64,000 bases of DNA from Zhihengliuella alba (GCF_039538765.1 NZ_BAABCJ010000007.1:248001-312000), one strand, 5' to 3'; positions 1 to 8,502 are shown, counted from the first letter of the stretch. Translations and numbers: made by a program. Notes: generated by a model from the sequence alone, not told the origin.

Positions 1-2
1 CC

Positions 3-500
3 GCCACCTACTGGGGCTTCATGAAGTACGGCGACCGCGTCTCCCGCCGGAAGCTCTACATCGTCGGCGCCGTGCTCGGCATCGCCGCCTGGGTGCTGCT
101 GGTCTTCGCGCACATCACCATGCCGCTGCTGATCGTCTTCGCCGTCCTCTGGGGCGTCTCGGCGGGCATCGGTGCCCAGGCCTTCTACGCGCTCTGGGCC
201 GCTGAGATGTTCGCGACCCGCTACCGCGCCAGCGCCCAGGGCGTCCTGTTCTTCGTCGCCCGCATCCTGGTCGGCGTGCTCAGCTACTGGTTCCCGACCA
301 TGCTGGCCGAGCAGGGCGTGCCGTTCGTCGGCTCCGTCATGATCGCCCTGCTCGTCGCCGCACTCATCATCGGCGCGGTCGGCGCACCGAACACCAGCGG
401 CCGCACCCTCGAGGAGATCGAGGCCGAGCGCTACGGCACCGCACCGGGCGAGGCCCCGGCCGACGCCTCCAGCACGACGCCGACCGCCGGCACCCGGTAG
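3..500 (+). CDS. MFS sugar transporter, C-terminal part (5' end outside window)
   Basis: The frame is open from the first bases of the window, so the start codon lies upstream; the first internal ATG is at 21. The visible 160 or so residues hold about four membrane segments and a hydrophilic C-terminal tail rich in Ala, Glu and Pro. The stretch with RVSRRKLYIVG near the start is the cytoplasmic loop typical of the major facilitator superfamily, and TRYRASAQG is like the sugar-porter loop in the second half. The substrate cannot be read from this fragment, although the rhamnose genes follow 4 kb away on the other strand. A 15-bp unit is duplicated over the stop codon (491-520). Confidence 0.8.
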   Translation, partial: ATYWGFMKYGDRVSRRKLYIVGAVLGIAAWVLLVFAHITMPLLIVFAVLWGVSAGIGAQAFYALWAAEMFATRYRASAQGVLFFVARILVGVLSYWFPTMLAEQGVPFVGSVMIALLVAALIIGAVGAPNTSGRTLEEIEAERYGTAPGEAPADASSTTPTAGTR

Positions 501-553
501 CCGCGCACCCGGTAGCCGCGCACCCGCTGGCAGCCAGCTGCGGCACGGGATCC

Positions 554-606
554 GAGCCCCGGTCCGACCACCCCCTCTCCCCTCGAGGCTGGTCGGGCCG
601 GGGCTC
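554..606. terminator. Hairpin between convergent MFS and WYL genes
   Basis: Arms of 17 bases at 554-570 and 590-606 pair with one G-U mismatch around a 19-base loop. It sits between the ends of the convergent MFS gene and the WYL regulator and probably ends transcription in both directions. There is no strong T-run. Confidence 0.55.
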
Positions 607-647
607 TCGCGCTTCTCGGGGGTGACGCCCGCGGCACGGTCGGACGG

Positions 648-1700
648 TCAGGCTCCTCCACGGCCCGTCGGCGGCGGTCGGACGCCTCCGCCGCCCGCGG
701 CCCCACCGTCGATCGACTCGCGCCCCGGCTGCCCGCCGCCGGCCATCCGGAGCAGCTGCTCCCCGAGCCGGGCCGCCGCTGCGACGGCCTCGTCCGGTTC
801 GAGGATGCGGCAGGGGAAGCCGAGCCGCCCGACGTGGAAGAGCACGAAGTCCGGCGACGCCGCCCCGGCCGTGAGCACGCACGCGTCCGGACCATCCGGC
901 TCGATGGTCGCGGCCCCGGCCGGCACGCGCGCCCGCACCGCCTCGGCGGGCGCCTCGATCCGGATCCGGGTCACGGAGGGGTACGGGTTGGAGGAGATCG
1001 CCCGGCCCACGAACTCGACCGGGTCCGGCGCCTCGCGCGGCCGGAACCTCCACCCCGTCCGGCGGACCGTGCCCACGCGGTCCAGACGAAAGGTCCGCCA
1101 GTCGTCCCGGTCGACGTCGTACGCCATCAGGTACCAGCGCCGCCCCGCCGAGACCAGGCGGTACGGCTCCGCGCGCCGCTCCGCCAGGTCGGACGGGCGC
1201 CCGTACGCCTTGGCGTAGTCGAACACGATCCGCTCCGGGGTGCGGATGGCCCGCGCGATCTCCACCAGTGTCCCCGAGGGCACCGACTCCGCGGTCCCGC
1301 GCGATCCGTCGAGCGAGACGGTCGACTGGGCGACGGCCTCCACCGCACCCCGCAGCCGGGCCGGCAGGACCTGGTCCAGCTTGGCGAGGGCGCGCACCGC
1401 CGCCTCGCCGGCGCCGGAGACGCTGCCGCCGGTGGCCAGCCGCAGTCCCACGGCGACGGCGATCGCCTCCTCGTCGTCCAGCAGCAGCGGCGGCAGCGCC
1501 CGGCCCGCCTCCAGCAGGTAGCCGCCGGCGGCACCCTGCTCGGCGCGGATGGGATAGCCGAGGTCGCGGAGCCGCTGGACGTCGCGGCGCACCGAGCGCG
1601 TGGTGACCCCGAGCTCGGCGGCGAGCTCCGTGCCGGACCAGACCGGCCGTGACTGCAGGAGGTTGAGCAGGCGCAGGGCCCGCTGCAGGGTTTCGGCCAT
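648..1700 (-). CDS. WYL-domain (YafY-type) transcriptional regulator
   Basis: 350 residues. The first 60 residues form an HTH_11/DeoR-like winged helix (LAAELGVTTRSVRRDVQRLR), followed from about residue 125 by a WYL domain with the signature RRWYLMAYD. This is the standard layout of YafY-type regulators, many of which control neighbouring DinB or VOC genes. The ATG at 1700 (MAETLQRALRLL) is chosen because the family begins with this helix; an in-frame ATG at 1799 would overlap the next gene. It is divergent from the DinB gene at 1762, and a palindrome in the 61-bp gap is the likely operator. The C-terminal tail is Gly/Pro-rich. Confidence 0.9.
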   Translation of the reverse strand: MAETLQRALRLLNLLQSRPVWSGTELAAELGVTTRSVRRDVQRLRDLGYPIRAEQGAAGGYLLEAGRALPPLLLDDEEAIAVAVGLRLATGGSVSGAGEAAVRALAKLDQVLPARLRGAVEAVAQSTVSLDGSRGTAESVPSGTLVEIARAIRTPERIVFDYAKAYGRPSDLAERRAEPYRLVSAGRRWYLMAYDVDRDDWRTFRLDRVGTVRRTGWRFRPREAPDPVEFVGRAISSNPYPSVTRIRIEAPAEAVRARVPAGAATIEPDGPDACVLTAGAASPDFVLFHVGRLGFPCRILEPDEAVAAAARLGEQLLRMAGGGQPGRESIDGGAAGGGGVRPPPTGRGGA

Positions 1701-1723
1701 GTCCACAGCCTGCCACGGACAAC

Positions 1724-1738
1724 GGACAGTTCCTGTCC
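1724..1738. promoter_or_regulatory. Operator-like palindrome GGACAG-TTC-CTGTCC
   Basis: A perfect 6-bp inverted repeat with a 3-bp spacer lies midway between the divergent WYL regulator and DinB gene, just before a TATATG stretch. The position fits autoregulation and control of the DinB genes; binding is inferred. Confidence 0.6.
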
Positions 1739-1761
1739 TATATGCGCGCCAGAGTGGAGCC

Positions 1762-2364
1762 ATGGAAACAGAACGCACCGTCCACGTCACCACCGGCACC
1801 GACTGGAACGAGCGGCTCGTCGAGCAGCTCGACCTCCACTGGCGGGTGGCGCTCCGGCCCCGCCTCGAGGGCCTGACCGATCACGAGTACCGCTGGGAGC
1901 CCGTTCCCGGCTGCTGGAACGTCCGGCCCCGCGGGGAGAGCGGGCCGGCCTTCGAGGGCGCGGTGACGGCCGGTGGCGGCGACTTCGTCATCGACTTCGC
2001 CTTCCCCGAGCCGACGCCCCCGCCCGTGACCACCATCGCGTGGCGGCTCGGCCACCTGATCGTCGGCGTCCTCGGCGCACGGAACGCGAGCCACTTCGGC
2101 GGGGCTCCCATCGACTACCCGACGCACCCGTACGCCGGCACCGCCGCGGCGGCACTGGAGCAGCTCGACGAGGTCTACGCGCACTGGATCTCCGGCGTCC
2201 GCGGGCTCGGCGCCGAGGGGCTGTCCCGCCCCTGCGGACCGGCGGAGGGGCCCTACGCGCAGAGCCCGCTCGCCGACCTGGTGCTGCACATCAACCGCGA
2301 GGTCATCCACCACGGGGCCGAGATCGCCCTGCTGCGCGATCTCTACGCCCACCGAACCCACTGA
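1762..2364 (+). CDS. DinB-superfamily protein
   Basis: 200 residues. The N-terminal LHWRVALRPRLEGLTDHEYRWEP and the motif ITTIAWRLGHL-like segment (TTIAWRLGHLIVG) are typical of DinB_2 four-helix proteins, which often act as metal-dependent thiol transferases or stress proteins. Candidate metal ligands are His in WRLGHL and the two His of REVIHHGAEI near the C-terminus. ATG 1762 lies just after the WYL palindrome, with TGGAGC as a weak ribosome site. A second DinB-fold gene follows 39 bp later, so the two probably form one transcript controlled by the WYL protein. Confidence 0.85.
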   Translation: METERTVHVTTGTDWNERLVEQLDLHWRVALRPRLEGLTDHEYRWEPVPGCWNVRPRGESGPAFEGAVTAGGGDFVIDFAFPEPTPPPVTTIAWRLGHLIVGVLGARNASHFGGAPIDYPTHPYAGTAAAALEQLDEVYAHWISGVRGLGAEGLSRPCGPAEGPYAQSPLADLVLHINREVIHHGAEIALLRDLYAHRTH

Positions 2365-2403
2365 ACCACCCTCCGCAGATCAGCCTCTTCGAAAGGAACC
2401 ACC

Positions 2404-2997
2404 ATGCCCGCCATGCCCGGACCCGTCGCCGACGAGAAATCGTCCCTCCTCGCCTTCCTGTCCCAGCAGCGCCAGAACTTTCGCACCGTCGCCTTCGGCC
2501 TGACGGACCAGCAGGCGCGCCTGACCCCCACCGCGTCCGCGCTCTCGGTGGGCGCGTTGATCAAGCACGTCACGGCCTGCGAGGCCGGCTGGGTGGGCCG
2601 GATCGCCGCCGCACCCGAGTACCCCGCCTCCGACTCCGTCCCGTTCGAGGAGGCCGCGGCCGCCTACGCGGAGCAGTACCGGATGAACGAGGATGAGACG
2701 CTCGAGGGGCTGATCGCCGCACTCGACGAGCAGGAACGGACCACCGAGTCGATCATCCTCGCGGCCGATCTGGACGCCGCCGTGCCGGTGCCGCGCAACG
2801 CCCCGTGGTTCCCGCGCGACCTCGAGGCCTGGTCCGTGCGCTGGGTCCTCGGCCACGTGCTCGAGGAGCTCTCCCGGCATGCCGGCCATGCGGACATCAT
2901 CCGCGAGAGCATCGACGGCGCCACCTGGTTCGAGCTGATGGCCGCCATCGACGGGATGGAGGAGACGCCCTGGCTCAAGCCGTGGCAGCCGGCCTGA
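2404..2997 (+). CDS. DinB-family protein (DUF664-like)
   Basis: 197 residues, preceded by GAAAGGAACC as ribosome site. The helix with ALIKHVTACEAGWVGRI, the central WSVRWVLGHVLEELSRHAGHAD segment and the Trp-rich tail match the DUF664/DinB family; His in LIKHV and in RHAGHAD are the likely metal ligands. It shares little residue identity with the DinB gene just upstream, but both have the same fold and probably the same promoter. A hairpin at 3023-3054 ends this unit. The substrate is unknown; mycothiol-linked chemistry is typical for actinobacterial relatives but is not shown here. Confidence 0.88.
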   Translation: MPAMPGPVADEKSSLLAFLSQQRQNFRTVAFGLTDQQARLTPTASALSVGALIKHVTACEAGWVGRIAAAPEYPASDSVPFEEAAAAYAEQYRMNEDETLEGLIAALDEQERTTESIILAADLDAAVPVPRNAPWFPRDLEAWSVRWVLGHVLEELSRHAGHADIIRESIDGATWFELMAAIDGMEETPWLKPWQPA

Positions 2998-3022
2998 CAC
3001 CCGCTCCGCCGTCCTCGCCGCC

Positions 3023-3054
3023 GAAGCCGTGCCGCCGCACCGCGGCACGGCTTC
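3023..3054 (+). terminator. Terminator after the DinB pair
   Basis: Perfect 13-bp stem (3023-3035 with 3042-3054) around a 6-base loop, 25 bp after the DinB stop codon and followed by TCTGG TTTGG. It is a convincing intrinsic-type hairpin. Confidence 0.7.
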
Positions 3055-3316
3055 TCTGGTTTGGCTCAACGCCCTGGCCCCGGCCCGCACGCGGTTGCTT
3101 GACTGGCCTCGAGGCGCAGGAGCCGAGCCACCCCAACCGGGCATCTCCCCGTCCGCGGCCCGGCCGGTCCGGCCGGGCCGCTGCGAGCCGAGTCTGAAAA
3201 CTTTTTCAGGTTCTTTTGCTCAAGGGGCTAGTCAAAGTGGCGTGTTCTTGTTTGACTCTGTCCGTGACCGGACTGTGAACTAGGTCACGATTCGGAATCC
3301 ATCCCTAGGAGGACTC
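3055..3316. other. Long upstream region of the protease gene
   Basis: The gap between the DinB gene and the protease (2998-3316) holds no credible gene. After the terminator it becomes AT-richer from about 3190. It contains a 7-bp-arm palindrome CTGAAAACTTTTTCAG at 3194-3209, a TTGACT hexamer at 3252-3257 that could be a -35, the CRP-like site at 3274-3289, and the ribosome site AGGAGG just before ATG 3317. Confidence 0.5.
3274..3289. promoter_or_regulatory. CRP/GlxR-like binding site
   Basis: TGTGAACTAGGTCACG matches the CRP/GlxR consensus TGTGA-N6-TCACA at 9 of 10 defined positions. It is 27 bp upstream of the protease start and about 17 bp after TTGACT, so a bound regulator would overlap or sit just after the core promoter. 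Function is inferred. Confidence 0.55.
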
Positions 3317-4318
3317 ATGAACGCAGAATCATCCAATACCCGACGACCCGGCGAGGGCCGCTCGACCACTGGCCGGCGCAGGGCCGCGAGCATGCTCGGC
3401 GCCGTGGCGCTGGGCGCGGCCCTGCTGGTCGGCGGCACGCAGGCGGCCGCCGCCGATCCGAGCGAGCGCGCGGGCACCGTCTCGAAGGGGATCTCCAAGC
3501 AGGAGGCGTCCTCGGCCGTCTCCTACTGGACCTCGGAGCGCATGAAGAACGCCAAGTCCGCCGACGTACTGCTGAAGGACAACAAGAAGTCCAAGCCGAG
3601 GATCGAGATCGGGGCGCCCACCAAGATCAAGGGCGAGCGTCCGGTCCAGAAGGCCAAGCCGACCAAGAACGCCTCCGAGACCCCGGTCTCCCACATCGGC
3701 AAGGTCTTCTTCACCATGAACGGCTCCGACTACGTCTGCTCCGCCAACGCCGTGGTCTCCGCCAACGAGTCGACGGTCTCCACCGCCGGGCACTGCCTGA
3801 ACGAGGGCCCCGGCGGCTTCGCCTCCCGCTTCGTCTTCGTCCCCGCCTACGAGAACGGCTCGGCGCCCTACGGGACGTGGGCCGCCACCGAGCTGCACAC
3901 CACCCCGCAGTGGGCCAACCAGGGCGACATCACGTACGACGGCGCCTTCGCCGTCGTCGCGCAGGTCAACGGCCGGACCCTCACCGACACCGTCGGCGCC
4001 TCCGGCGTGGCCTTCAACCAGTCCCGCGGCCTGACCTACAGCGCCTACGGCTACCCGGCGGCACGCCCCTTCAACGGGGAGACGCTGGAGTCCTGCTACG
4101 GAAAGGCGACCGACGACCCGTACGGCCAGACGCAGTCCCAGGGCATCCCCTGCGACATGACCGGTGGCTCCTCCGGCGGCCCGTGGTTCATCGGCTCCGG
4201 CACCAACGGCTACCAGAACTCCGTGAACAGCTTCGGCTACTCGGGCGTCCGCAACACGATGTTCGGTCCGTACTTCGGCACCGACATCCAGAACGCCTAC
4301 CAGCAGGCCCAGAGCTAG
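3317..4318 (+). CDS. Secreted trypsin-like serine protease
   Basis: 333 residues. Residues 1-47 are a signal peptide with twin basic residues (TGRRRAAS), a hydrophobic core and an AAAADP cleavage region, so Sec or Tat export is plausible. A basic pro-region follows to about residue 125. The mature domain has the chymotrypsin-fold catalytic triad: His159 in STAGHC, Asp208 in ITYDGAF, and Ser286 in TGGSSGGPW. Two further Cys (in ESCYGK and IPCDM) may form a disulfide. The fold and length resemble glutamyl endopeptidase/streptogrisin-like peptidases of actinobacteria. Start ATG 3317 has AGGAGG 6 bp upstream. A CRP-like site in the promoter suggests control by nutrient state. Confidence 0.92.
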   Translation: MNAESSNTRRPGEGRSTTGRRRAASMLGAVALGAALLVGGTQAAAADPSERAGTVSKGISKQEASSAVSYWTSERMKNAKSADVLLKDNKKSKPRIEIGAPTKIKGERPVQKAKPTKNASETPVSHIGKVFFTMNGSDYVCSANAVVSANESTVSTAGHCLNEGPGGFASRFVFVPAYENGSAPYGTWAATELHTTPQWANQGDITYDGAFAVVAQVNGRTLTDTVGASGVAFNQSRGLTYSAYGYPAARPFNGETLESCYGKATDDPYGQTQSQGIPCDMTGGSSGGPWFIGSGTNGYQNSVNSFGYSGVRNTMFGPYFGTDIQNAYQQAQS

Positions 4319-4320
4319 GC

Positions 4321-4635
4321 ATGACCGAGCACCCGGACCAGGATCCGCCGGCCGAGCACCGCATCGTCGCGAGCCCGGACGAGCAGATCGCCCACTTCAC
4401 CCGCGAGCGCCGGCGTCAGGCGACGCCCCGCGAGATGGTGCGGCCGAGCCCCGGGGACGACGATGCCCCCGAGGACACGCGCACCGGGCGGGGCGGAGGA
4501 TCCGGGGGCACGGCGGCCGGGCACGGGGACACCGCGTCCGGGGATAACGGCGAGCCGTCGCAGGACGACGGCGGCCGGTCCCCCGGTCCGGACGAGCAGT
4601 CGCCCGGCCCCGAGCGGGCGGGCGACACCGGCTGA
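4321..4635 (+). CDS. Small acidic hydrophilic protein, unknown
   Basis: 104 residues, beginning 2 bp after the protease stop codon. The first 40 residues look protein-like (EHRIVASPDEQIAHFTRERR); the rest is low-complexity Gly, Asp, Pro and Ser with no hydrophobic segment. No family is recognised. The tight spacing suggests translational coupling to the protease, and the terminator at 4688 follows its stop codon, which supports it as a real second gene. The composition leaves doubt. Confidence 0.45.
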   Translation: MTEHPDQDPPAEHRIVASPDEQIAHFTRERRRQATPREMVRPSPGDDDAPEDTRTGRGGGSGGTAAGHGDTASGDNGEPSQDDGGRSPGPDEQSPGPERAGDTG

Positions 4636-4687
4636 CGGCACCGTCCGTCCGGAGGGTCCGCCCTCGGCGGTCCGGCCGTCGAACGGG

Positions 4688-4737
4688 CGACGCCCCGGTT
4701 GGGAGAGAGGCCTGAACCTCTCCCAGCCGGGGCGTCG
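4688..4737. terminator. Strong bidirectional terminator
   Basis: A stem of about 21 bp with one unpaired or mismatched position (4688-4710 with 4717-4737) and a CCTGAA loop separates the plus-strand protease unit from the minus-strand rhaB. It can end transcription from both sides. Confidence 0.8.
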
Positions 4738-4770
4738 TCGTCTGCGGACCGGGCTAGCCGGACATCGCGG

Positions 4771-6297
4771 CTAGCTCCCCGCCGGCTCGTAGCGGACCGG
4801 GTCCGCCGCCACGGCGGCGCGGAGCTCGGCCAGCCCGCCGGTCAGGAGTCCCGCCGCGCGGGCCTGGACCAGCAGGTTCCCCTGCGCGGTCGCCTCGACC
4901 GGCCCGGCCAGCACCGGCAGACCGGTGGCGTCCGCGGTCAGCTGGCACAGCAGGGCGTTCTGCGATCCACCGCCCACGATGTGGAGGACCTCCGGCCGCT
5001 TCCCGGACAGCTCCGACGCCTGCCGCAGCGACGCGGCGTAGCCGGCGGCCAGGCTGTCCATGATGCAGCGGACCGTGGCGGCCTGCTCGGCGTCGACGGC
5101 GCCCGCGTCGGCGCTCGCAGCCGCAGCCCCGGCGGCGGCCAGCGTCCCGCCGTCGGACTCCACGGCGGCACGGAGCCGCGCCGGCATGCCGCCGGGCGCG
5201 ATGAACTCCGGGGAGTTCGCGTCGACCACCGGCCCGCCGGCCGGCAGGGCCGCGGCGGCGGCCAGCAGGTCGGCCAGCGGCCGCTCCCGGCCCTCCTCGG
5301 CCCACGTGCGCGTGCACTCCTGCAGCAGCCAGAGGCCGCCGACGTTCTGCAGGTACCGGATGGTGCCGTCCACGCCGCGCTCGTTGGTGAAGTTGGCCCG
5401 GCGGCTCGCCTCGGTCAGCACGGGCTCGTCCAGCTCCAGGCCCACCAGGGACCAGGTGCCGGAGGAGACGTAGGCGAACTCGCGGTCCTCGGCCGGCACG
5501 GCGGCGACGGCCGAGGCCGTGTCGTGCGAGCCGACGGCCACCACGCGCACGTCCGGGTCCAGCCCGGTCTCCGCGGCGACCTCCGGCAGGAGCGTCCCGT
5601 AGGCCTCCCCCGGCGCGATCAGGTCGGCGAACACCTGCGGGACCCCGATCGCCTCGAACACCTCGGCGGACCAGGCGACCTCCCGCGCGTCGAACAGGGC
5701 CGTGGTGGACGCGTTGGTCTCCTCGGTGCGCTCCGCCCCGGTCAGCCAGTACGCCAGCAGGTCCGGGATCATTAGGGCGCGCAGACCCGCCAGGTCCGGC
5801 TCGGCGGCCAGCTGGTACACGGTGTTGAAGGGCAGGAACTGCAGGCCGCCGATCGCATACAGCCGCTCCGGCGCGATCGCCGCGTGCACGCGGTCGATCA
5901 CGGGCTCGGTCCGGCCGTCGCGGTAGGCGTGCGGCGGGCCCACGAGCTCGCCGTCCGCGTCCAGCAGGCCGTAGTCCACGGCCCACGTGTCGATGCCGAT
6001 CGACACCACACGCTCGCCGCTCTCCCGCACGACGGCGGCAGCGGCCTTCAGCCCGTCCGTCACCTCGCGCTGGAGCGACCGGGCGTCCCAGTGCAGGGTG
6101 CCGTCGATCTCGGTCACCCCGTTCGGGAACCGGTGGACGATCTCCATCTCGAGGCGGCCCGGCCGCCCGGCGCCGCCGGGCCCCAGGCGGCCGACGATGA
6201 CGCGGCCCGAGGACGCGCCGATGTCCACGGCGATCATCGCCGCACCGGGCGCTGCGTGCGCGCCGTCCCCCGCCGTCGTCGTACCCACCGCGGCCAT
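4771..6297 (-). CDS. rhaB: Rhamnulokinase
   Basis: 508 residues of the FGGY carbohydrate-kinase family. The phosphate-1 motif AVDIGASSGRVIVGRL lies at about residue 22, GIDTWAVDYGLLD at about 100, YRDGRT soon after, and the second-domain motifs SSGTWSLVG and HIVGGGSQNALLCQ follow. These are specific to rhamnulokinase, which phosphorylates L-rhamnulose at C1. The ATG at 6297 directly follows the TAG of rhaD with no spacing, so the two are coupled; an ATG at 6237, at the start of the conserved domain, is an alternative. A Gly/Ala-rich insert near residue 390 is unusual. Its product is the substrate of the adjacent rhaD aldolase. Confidence 0.95.
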   Translation of the reverse strand: MAAVGTTTAGDGAHAAPGAAMIAVDIGASSGRVIVGRLGPGGAGRPGRLEMEIVHRFPNGVTEIDGTLHWDARSLQREVTDGLKAAAAVVRESGERVVSIGIDTWAVDYGLLDADGELVGPPHAYRDGRTEPVIDRVHAAIAPERLYAIGGLQFLPFNTVYQLAAEPDLAGLRALMIPDLLAYWLTGAERTEETNASTTALFDAREVAWSAEVFEAIGVPQVFADLIAPGEAYGTLLPEVAAETGLDPDVRVVAVGSHDTASAVAAVPAEDREFAYVSSGTWSLVGLELDEPVLTEASRRANFTNERGVDGTIRYLQNVGGLWLLQECTRTWAEEGRERPLADLLAAAAALPAGGPVVDANSPEFIAPGGMPARLRAAVESDGGTLAAAGAAAASADAGAVDAEQAATVRCIMDSLAAGYAASLRQASELSGKRPEVLHIVGGGSQNALLCQLTADATGLPVLAGPVEATAQGNLLVQARAAGLLTGGLAELRAAVAADPVRYEPAGS

Positions 6298-8331
6298 CTA
6301 GCGCAGGAAGGCGGCGGCCACGCCGGCGTCGACCGGGATGTGGAGGCCGGTGGTGTGGGACAGGTCGGCGGTGCAGAGCGCGAAGACCGCGTTGGCGACG
6401 TTCTCCGGCAGCACCTCGCGCTTGAGCAGAGTGCGCTGCGCGTAGAACTTGCCCAGCTCCTCCTCCTCCACGCCGTACACGGCGGCGCGCTTGGCGCCCC
6501 AGCCGCCGGCGAAGATGCCGGACCCGCGGACCACGCCGTCCGGGTTGATGCCGTTGACCTTGACGCCGTACTCGCCGAGCTCGGCGGCCAGCAGGCGGAC
6601 CTGGTGGGCCTGGTCCGCCTTGGTGGCGGAGTAGGCGATGTTGTTGGGGCCCGCGAACACGGAGTTCTTGGAGGAGATGTAGACGACGTCGCCGCCCATG
6701 TCCTGCGCGATCAGCACCTTGGCGGCGGCGCGGGAGACCAGGAAGGAGCCCTTCGCCATCACGTCGTGCTGCAGGTCCCAGTCCTTGACCGTGGTGTCCA
6801 GGAGGGACTTGGACAGGGACAGGCCGGCGTTGTTGACCACGAGGTCCAGTCCGCCGAAGGCCAGCACGGCGGCGTCGACGGCGGCCGCGACCTCGTCCTC
6901 GCTGGTGACGTCGGCGCGGACGCCGATCGCGACGTCGGTGGAGCCGATCTCGGCGGCGACGGCCTGGGCCTTCTCCAGGTCCAGGTCGGCGATGACCACG
7001 CACGCGCCCTCGGCGGCGAGGCGCTCGGCGATGGCCTTGCCGATGCCGGAGGCGGCACCGGTGATCAGCGCGATGCGGGTGGCCAGCGGCTTCGGCTTCG
7101 GCATGCGGGCCAGCTTGGCCTCCTCCAGCGCCCAGTACTCGATGCGGAACTTCTCCGACTCGTCGATCGGGGCGTACGTGGAGACGGCCTCCGCGCCGCG
7201 CATGACGTTGATGGCGTTGACGTAGAACTCGCCGGCGACGCGTGCGGTCTGCTTGTCCTTGCCGAAGCTGAACATGCCCACGCCCGGGACCAGGACGATC
7301 GCCGGATCGGCGCCGCGCATGGCCGGGGAGGAATCGTCCGCGTAGCGGTTGTAGTAGGCCGCGTAGTCCTCGCGGTAGGCGGCGTGCAGCTCGACCAGGC
7401 GCGCCTTGGCGTCCTCGACGGAGGCGTCCGCCGGGAGGTCCAGCACCATGGGCTTCACCTTGGTGCGCAGGAAGTGGTCCGGGCAGCTGGTGCCCAGGGC
7501 GGCGAGCTCGGCCAGGCGCTCCGAGCCGAGGAACTCGAGGACCTCGGGGGCGTCGGTGAAGTGGCCGACCTGCGGCTTGTCGGTGGAGGCGAGGCCGCGG
7601 ATGACCGGGGCCAGCGCGGCGGCCTTGGCGCGGCGCTCCGCCTCCGGCAGGGCGCCGAAGCCGGACTTCGCGGCGCCGAACGGGTCCTGGCGGCCGTGCT
7701 CGGCGATGTACTGCTCGGCGGTGCGGATGATGTGCAGGGAGTTCTGCTCCGACTCCTCGGCCGTGGCGCCCCAGGCGGTGATGCCGTGTCCGCCGAGGAT
7801 GCAGCCGATGGCCTGCGGGTTGCGCTCCTTGATCTCGGCGATGTCCAGGCCCAGCTGGAAGCCGGGGCGGCGCCACGGCACCCACACCACCCGGTCGCCG
7901 AAGATCTCGGCGGTGAGCTTCTCGCCCTCGACCGCGGTGGCGATCGCGATGCCGGAGTCCGGGTGGAGGTGGTCCACGTGGGCGGCGTCGACCAGGCCGT
8001 GCATGGCGGTGTCGATGGACGGGGCGGCGCCGCCCTTGCCGTGCAGGCAGTAGTCGAACGCGGCGACCATCTCGTCCTCACGCTCGACGCCCGGGTACAC
8101 GTTGACCAGGGCGCGCATGCGGTCCAGGCGGAGGACGGCCAGGCCCTGCTCGGTGAGAGTGCCGAGGTCTCCGCCAGAGCCCTTGACCCAGAGCAGCTCG
8201 ACGTCCTCGCCCGTCACCGGGTCCTGCTCGGTGCCCTTGGCGGAGGTGTTGCCGCCGGCGTAGTTGGTGTTGCGCTTGTCGGCGCCCAGGCGGTTGGACC
8301 GTGCGATCAGATCGGCGACGGGAGTGCTCAT
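6298..8331 (-). CDS. rhaD: Bifunctional rhamnulose-1-phosphate aldolase / short-chain dehydrogenase
   Basis: 677 residues. Residues 1 to about 400 are a class II aldolase/adducin domain (NYAGGNTSAKG; HPDSGIAIA with metal His residues). Residues 415-677 are an SDR domain with the cofactor motif TGAASGIG near 424 and the catalytic YSATK near 565. The fusion is known in rhamnose pathways of many non-enteric bacteria: the aldolase makes dihydroxyacetone phosphate and L-lactaldehyde, and the SDR domain oxidises lactaldehyde. The ATG at 8331 has AAGGAA upstream; an ATG at 8388 overlaps the operator. First gene of the rhaD-rhaB unit. Confidence 0.95.
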   Translation of the reverse strand: MSTPVADLIARSNRLGADKRNTNYAGGNTSAKGTEQDPVTGEDVELLWVKGSGGDLGTLTEQGLAVLRLDRMRALVNVYPGVEREDEMVAAFDYCLHGKGGAAPSIDTAMHGLVDAAHVDHLHPDSGIAIATAVEGEKLTAEIFGDRVVWVPWRRPGFQLGLDIAEIKERNPQAIGCILGGHGITAWGATAEESEQNSLHIIRTAEQYIAEHGRQDPFGAAKSGFGALPEAERRAKAAALAPVIRGLASTDKPQVGHFTDAPEVLEFLGSERLAELAALGTSCPDHFLRTKVKPMVLDLPADASVEDAKARLVELHAAYREDYAAYYNRYADDSSPAMRGADPAIVLVPGVGMFSFGKDKQTARVAGEFYVNAINVMRGAEAVSTYAPIDESEKFRIEYWALEEAKLARMPKPKPLATRIALITGAASGIGKAIAERLAAEGACVVIADLDLEKAQAVAAEIGSTDVAIGVRADVTSEDEVAAAVDAAVLAFGGLDLVVNNAGLSLSKSLLDTTVKDWDLQHDVMAKGSFLVSRAAAKVLIAQDMGGDVVYISSKNSVFAGPNNIAYSATKADQAHQVRLLAAELGEYGVKVNGINPDGVVRGSGIFAGGWGAKRAAVYGVEEEELGKFYAQRTLLKREVLPENVANAVFALCTADLSHTTGLHIPVDAGVAAAFLR

Positions 8332-8387
8332 GTCAGTTCCTTCGATCAGGGGGCGGTCCGGCCGGCGCGCCGAGACCCGTTTGTTCA

Positions 8388-8409
8388 TTCGTGTTAAGTG
8401 TTACACGAA
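8388..8409. promoter_or_regulatory. Operator-like inverted repeat upstream of rhaD
   Basis: Perfect 7-bp arms TTCGTGT and ACACGAA flank an 8-bp centre. It lies between the DeoR regulator and rhaD in the 171-bp gap. On the minus strand a TTGTCG hexamer and TAACAC 16 bp later overlap it, so a bound repressor would block the likely promoter. The upstream DeoR protein is the best candidate for binding. Confidence 0.6.
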
Positions 8410-8502
8410 ACGACACGACCGACAAGGGTCCGTCGCAGATTCCCCTCCCCCGCCTCAGGGCAGGTCGACCTCAGGGCGGGTCGGCGCCACAGGGGCTGGT
8501 GG

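Noticed and set aside
3194..3209. CTGAAAACTTTTTCAG as an intrinsic terminator
   Set aside because: The stem is AT-rich and too weak; the real terminator of the DinB pair is at 3023-3054, so this is more likely a binding site or chance.
4754..7885. A 1043-codon open frame on the minus strand over rhaB and rhaD
   Set aside because: Very rich in Arg, Gly and Ala without domains; it is a shadow of the real genes caused by high GC content.
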